A stretch of DNA of 64,000 nucleotides from Salipiger abyssi (GTDB lineage: Bacteria; Pseudomonadota; Alphaproteobacteria; Rhodobacterales; Rhodobacteraceae), in assembly GCF_001975705.1 (NCBI RefSeq), contig NZ_CP015093.1:1178001-1242000 (forward strand), read 5' to 3'. Positions 61,805 through 64,000 of the stretch are shown piece by piece. The position numbers and the translations under genes were made by a program. The notes beneath the pieces are model-generated. The model searched no databases. It had not been told where the DNA came from and worked only from the letters and a program-made list of their open reading frames with translations. Every line of letters starts with the position of its first letter. Within the stretch, counting starts at the first letter, position 1.

Positions 61805-64000
61805 ATGAGCACAATCAGAACGGCCTTTGGGGTCGCGGATTTGGGATGCAGGCGCGTTGCGGTGATCGGCGCGGGCAATATGGGCGGCGGCATCGCGGCG
61901 CAGTTTGCGAACGCGGGGATTGCGGTTGACCTTTTGGACCGTGCGGGACCGGATGAGGCGCGCAATGCGCACGCCGAAAAGGGCCTCGCGCAACAGATCG
62001 CGCGGCAGGCCTTCATGGGAGAGACGCCCATCAGCCTGGTGCGGGTCGGCAATACAGAGGACCATCTGGACCGTGTGGCTGAGGCGGATTGGATCGTAGA
62101 AGTCATCCTCGAAGACCTCGACCTCAAACGCGCGCTTTACGAACGGATCGAATCTTTGGGCAAACCCGGCGCGATTGTGTCGTCGAACACCTCGACCATT
62201 CTGCGGGAGCGGTTGATCGAGGGGCGCAGCGCAGCGTTTCAGGATCATTTCCTGATCAGCCATTTCTTCAACCCGCCGCGGCGTATGGCGCTTTTGGAAC
62301 TGATCGGGGGCGACGACCGGGCGGCGTTTGAGCGTGCCGCGCAGATCGGGCGCAAGGCGCTTGGCAAAACGGTGATCGAATGTCGCGACACGCCCGGGTT
62401 CATCGCCAACCGACTGGGCTGCACCTGGCTCTCGGTGGCGGTGGTCGAGGCGCTCCGGCTTGGCCTCACGGTCGAGGAGGCGGATGCGGTGCATATGGCG
62501 TTTGGCGTGCCGCGCACGGGCGTCTTCGGCCTGCTCGATCTGATCGGGCTCGATGTGGTGAAGCCGATCTGGGGGTCGTTGATGGCCGCGTTGCCGGAGA
62601 CGGACGCGATCAATGCGTTCGATTTGCCGGGGCAGGGGGTGATCACGGACCTCGTGGCCGCCGGACGGTTCGGACGCAAAAGCCGCGCGGGGTTCTATCG
62701 CAAATCCGAAAGCGGCGGGATGGAAGCGCTCGATCTCGTCACAGGGGACTACCGCGCCCATAGCGGGTTCGCGCAGAAAGACCTGCCGGGTGGGGGGCGT
62801 GATCTCGATCTCTTGTTGAAAGATGACTCGGATCTTGGGGCCTATGCGCGCGCGGTTCTGGCACAGGTGGTAGGCTATGCTCTGACCCATGCCGGGGAGA
62901 TTGCGCCCTCTCTGAAAGAGACCGATCTGGGAATGGAGTTGGGCTATGCTTGGCGCGCGGGCCCGGTGGCACTGTGGCGGGGCCTGAGCCCCGAGGCGCA
63001 GGCACGTTTGCGGGCCGAGATGCCCCAAGGCGTGCCGTTCGAGGCGCTGGCGGCCCCGGTCATGCAGAGTGGCGGGGCGGACCGGCTGAGCCGGGCGCAA
63101 GCCTCTGGCACACCATTGGCACAGAACGCTTCCGCCGCGCTTTGGGATCTGGGCGACGATGTGATCTGTCTCGATATTCAGAGCAAAATGCATGCGCTTG
63201 GCCCAGAGGTTTTCGACATTCTCGAAGAGGGCGTGACCCGGTTGAACGGCGCGGCGCGCGGGATGATTGTTGGCAATCACAATCCGCGTGTGTTCTCCGT
63301 CGGCGCCGATCTGTCGCAGATGGTGGCATGGATCGAGGGCGGAAAATGGGAGGCGATCGAGGCCTTCATCACGCGCGGGCAATCGGTTCTCGCGGCCCTG
63401 CGCGCGGCCGATGCCCCGAGTGTCGCCGCGATGCGCGGGCTGGCGCTTGGCGGTGGCTGCGAGTTGGCCATGCATTGCACCGGAACGGTGGCCCATGCCG
63501 AGACCCGGATCGGCCTGCCCGAGCATCTTGTCGGGCTGGTGCCGGGCTGGGGCGGGTGTCGGCGTTTGCTGGATCGCGCCCGCGAAGAGGCGGCGGGCGA
63601 AGCCGACCTGTCGGAACGGATCGTAACGGCCTTTCACGCGGCCACACTTGAGGCCCCCGCAGGATCGGCGCGTGAGGCGGGAGATTTGGCTCTGTTGGAT
63701 CCGCCCCAACCGGTGGTCATGCATGAGGGCGATGTCTTTGACGCAGCGCTGGCGCATCTCGACACTTTGACGCCGGGGCACGCGCAAGGGCCGGTGACGT
63801 TGCGTCTGGACCGGCAGGCGATGCTGGACCGGTTGGTGTCAGAGCGCGAAACTGCCCGTGCCGAAGGACGGATCACGCCGAATGCTTTTGCGCTTCAGTC
63901 CCGCATTGCCGAGATTTTCGCCGCAGGAGGGGCCGGGATGTCGGACGACGATCTGGCCACTTTCGAATGCGAGGCGTTCATGGCCCTGGCCGCGACGCCG
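61805..64000 (+). CDS. FadN-type 3-hydroxyacyl-CoA dehydrogenase/enoyl-CoA hydratase (3' end cut by window)
   Basis: An open frame of 732 codons from ATG 61805 to the window edge. The N-terminal dehydrogenase has VAVIGAGNMGGGIAAQFANA, SSNTSTI and SHFFNPPRRMALLELI (catalytic His). A second 3-hydroxyacyl-CoA dehydrogenase domain follows, then an enoyl-CoA hydratase domain from about residue 450, with LALGGGCELAMHCTG and LPEHLVGLVPGWGG carrying the two catalytic Glu residues. This order, dehydrogenase first, is that of Bacillus FadN, reversed from E. coli FadB. It would hydrate and oxidise the enoyl-CoA made by the upstream dehydrogenase. Confidence 0.9.
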   Translation, partial: MSTIRTAFGVADLGCRRVAVIGAGNMGGGIAAQFANAGIAVDLLDRAGPDEARNAHAEKGLAQQIARQAFMGETPISLVRVGNTEDHLDRVAEADWIVEVILEDLDLKRALYERIESLGKPGAIVSSNTSTILRERLIEGRSAAFQDHFLISHFFNPPRRMALLELIGGDDRAAFERAAQIGRKALGKTVIECRDTPGFIANRLGCTWLSVAVVEALRLGLTVEEADAVHMAFGVPRTGVFGLLDLIGLDVVKPIWGSLMAALPETDAINAFDLPGQGVITDLVAAGRFGRKSRAGFYRKSESGGMEALDLVTGDYRAHSGFAQKDLPGGGRDLDLLLKDDSDLGAYARAVLAQVVGYALTHAGEIAPSLKETDLGMELGYAWRAGPVALWRGLSPEAQARLRAEMPQGVPFEALAAPVMQSGGADRLSRAQASGTPLAQNASAALWDLGDDVICLDIQSKMHALGPEVFDILEEGVTRLNGAARGMIVGNHNPRVFSVGADLSQMVAWIEGGKWEAIEAFITRGQSVLAALRAADAPSVAAMRGLALGGGCELAMHCTGTVAHAETRIGLPEHLVGLVPGWGGCRRLLDRAREEAAGEADLSERIVTAFHAATLEAPAGSAREAGDLALLDPPQPVVMHEGDVFDAALAHLDTLTPGHAQGPVTLRLDRQAMLDRLVSERETARAEGRITPNAFALQSRIAEIFAAGGAGMSDDDLATFECEAFMALAATP

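Noticed and set aside
58892..63787. Long minus-strand open frames opposite etfA, the acyl-CoA dehydrogenase and the FadN-type gene
   Set aside because: The plus-strand genes have complete catalytic motifs; the minus frames have none and are compositional shadows.
1..64000. CRISPR arrays, tRNA or rRNA genes and riboswitches
   Set aside because: No regularly spaced repeats, cloverleaf-like genes, rRNA segments or cobalamin-type leader near cobQ could be found by eye.

Overview
High-GC alphaproteobacterial DNA, most likely from the Rhodobacteraceae (roseobacter/Rhodobacter group). The evidence is gene organisation: an opgG-opgI-opgH-opgC operon as described in Rhodobacter sphaeroides, a Mur-sitABCD manganese module, a DmdB/DmdC-like acyl-CoA module and IS families common in that group. 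No rRNA, tRNA or CRISPR array was seen.

Layout. (1) 1-7.5 kb: the 5' end of a GntR regulator, divergent from a five-gene peptide-type ABC transporter followed by gamma-glutamyltransferase, which together look like uptake and cleavage of gamma-glutamyl peptides. (2) 7.9-12.8 kb: opgGIHC, making and succinylating osmoregulated periplasmic glucans. (3) 12.7-24.2 kb: a catabolic block of a PotFGHI-like ABC transporter with an FAD amine/amino-acid oxidase, an IclR regulator, a 2-hydroxyacid dehydrogenase, an aldehyde dehydrogenase, an AbrB-family membrane protein and a class III aminotransferase. A shared operator-like sequence lies upstream of both minus-strand units. (4) 24.4-26.9 kb: an unusual fusion of a TIM-barrel-like domain with methylglyoxal synthase, then a second FAD oxidoreductase. 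(5) 27-32.6 kb: sitABCD with divergent mur, then cobQ. (6) 32.6-37.9 kb: a DUF2218 gene, a siderophore-type iron ABC transporter and an M20 peptidase. (7) 38-48.2 kb: an accessory region with a decayed integrase, an IS5-family element carrying two amber codons, SDR/LysR genes, a Tat/lipoprotein SDR, a MipA-like porin, a complete IS66 element and the right part of an IS21 element. (8) 48.2-64 kb: a hybrid histidine kinase and response regulator, divergent from an operon for acid activation, branched-chain-type ABC uptake, 3-hydroxyacyl-CoA dehydrogenase, ETF, acyl-CoA dehydrogenase and a FadN-type bifunctional enzyme that runs off the window.

Themes. The left 38 kb and the right 16 kb differ visibly in codon habit and are separated by the mobile-element region. 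The IS66 copy has unrelated flanks without a target duplication, so it may mark a rearrangement junction. Two genes of the right operon (the LivH-type permease and the 3-hydroxybutyryl-CoA dehydrogenase) each lack exactly one base, and the opgH/opgC junction would also be restored by one base. These may be real lesions or homopolymer sequencing errors. The most novel items are the TIM-barrel/methylglyoxal synthase fusion, the shared IclR-type operator and the two-component-linked acyl-CoA module.
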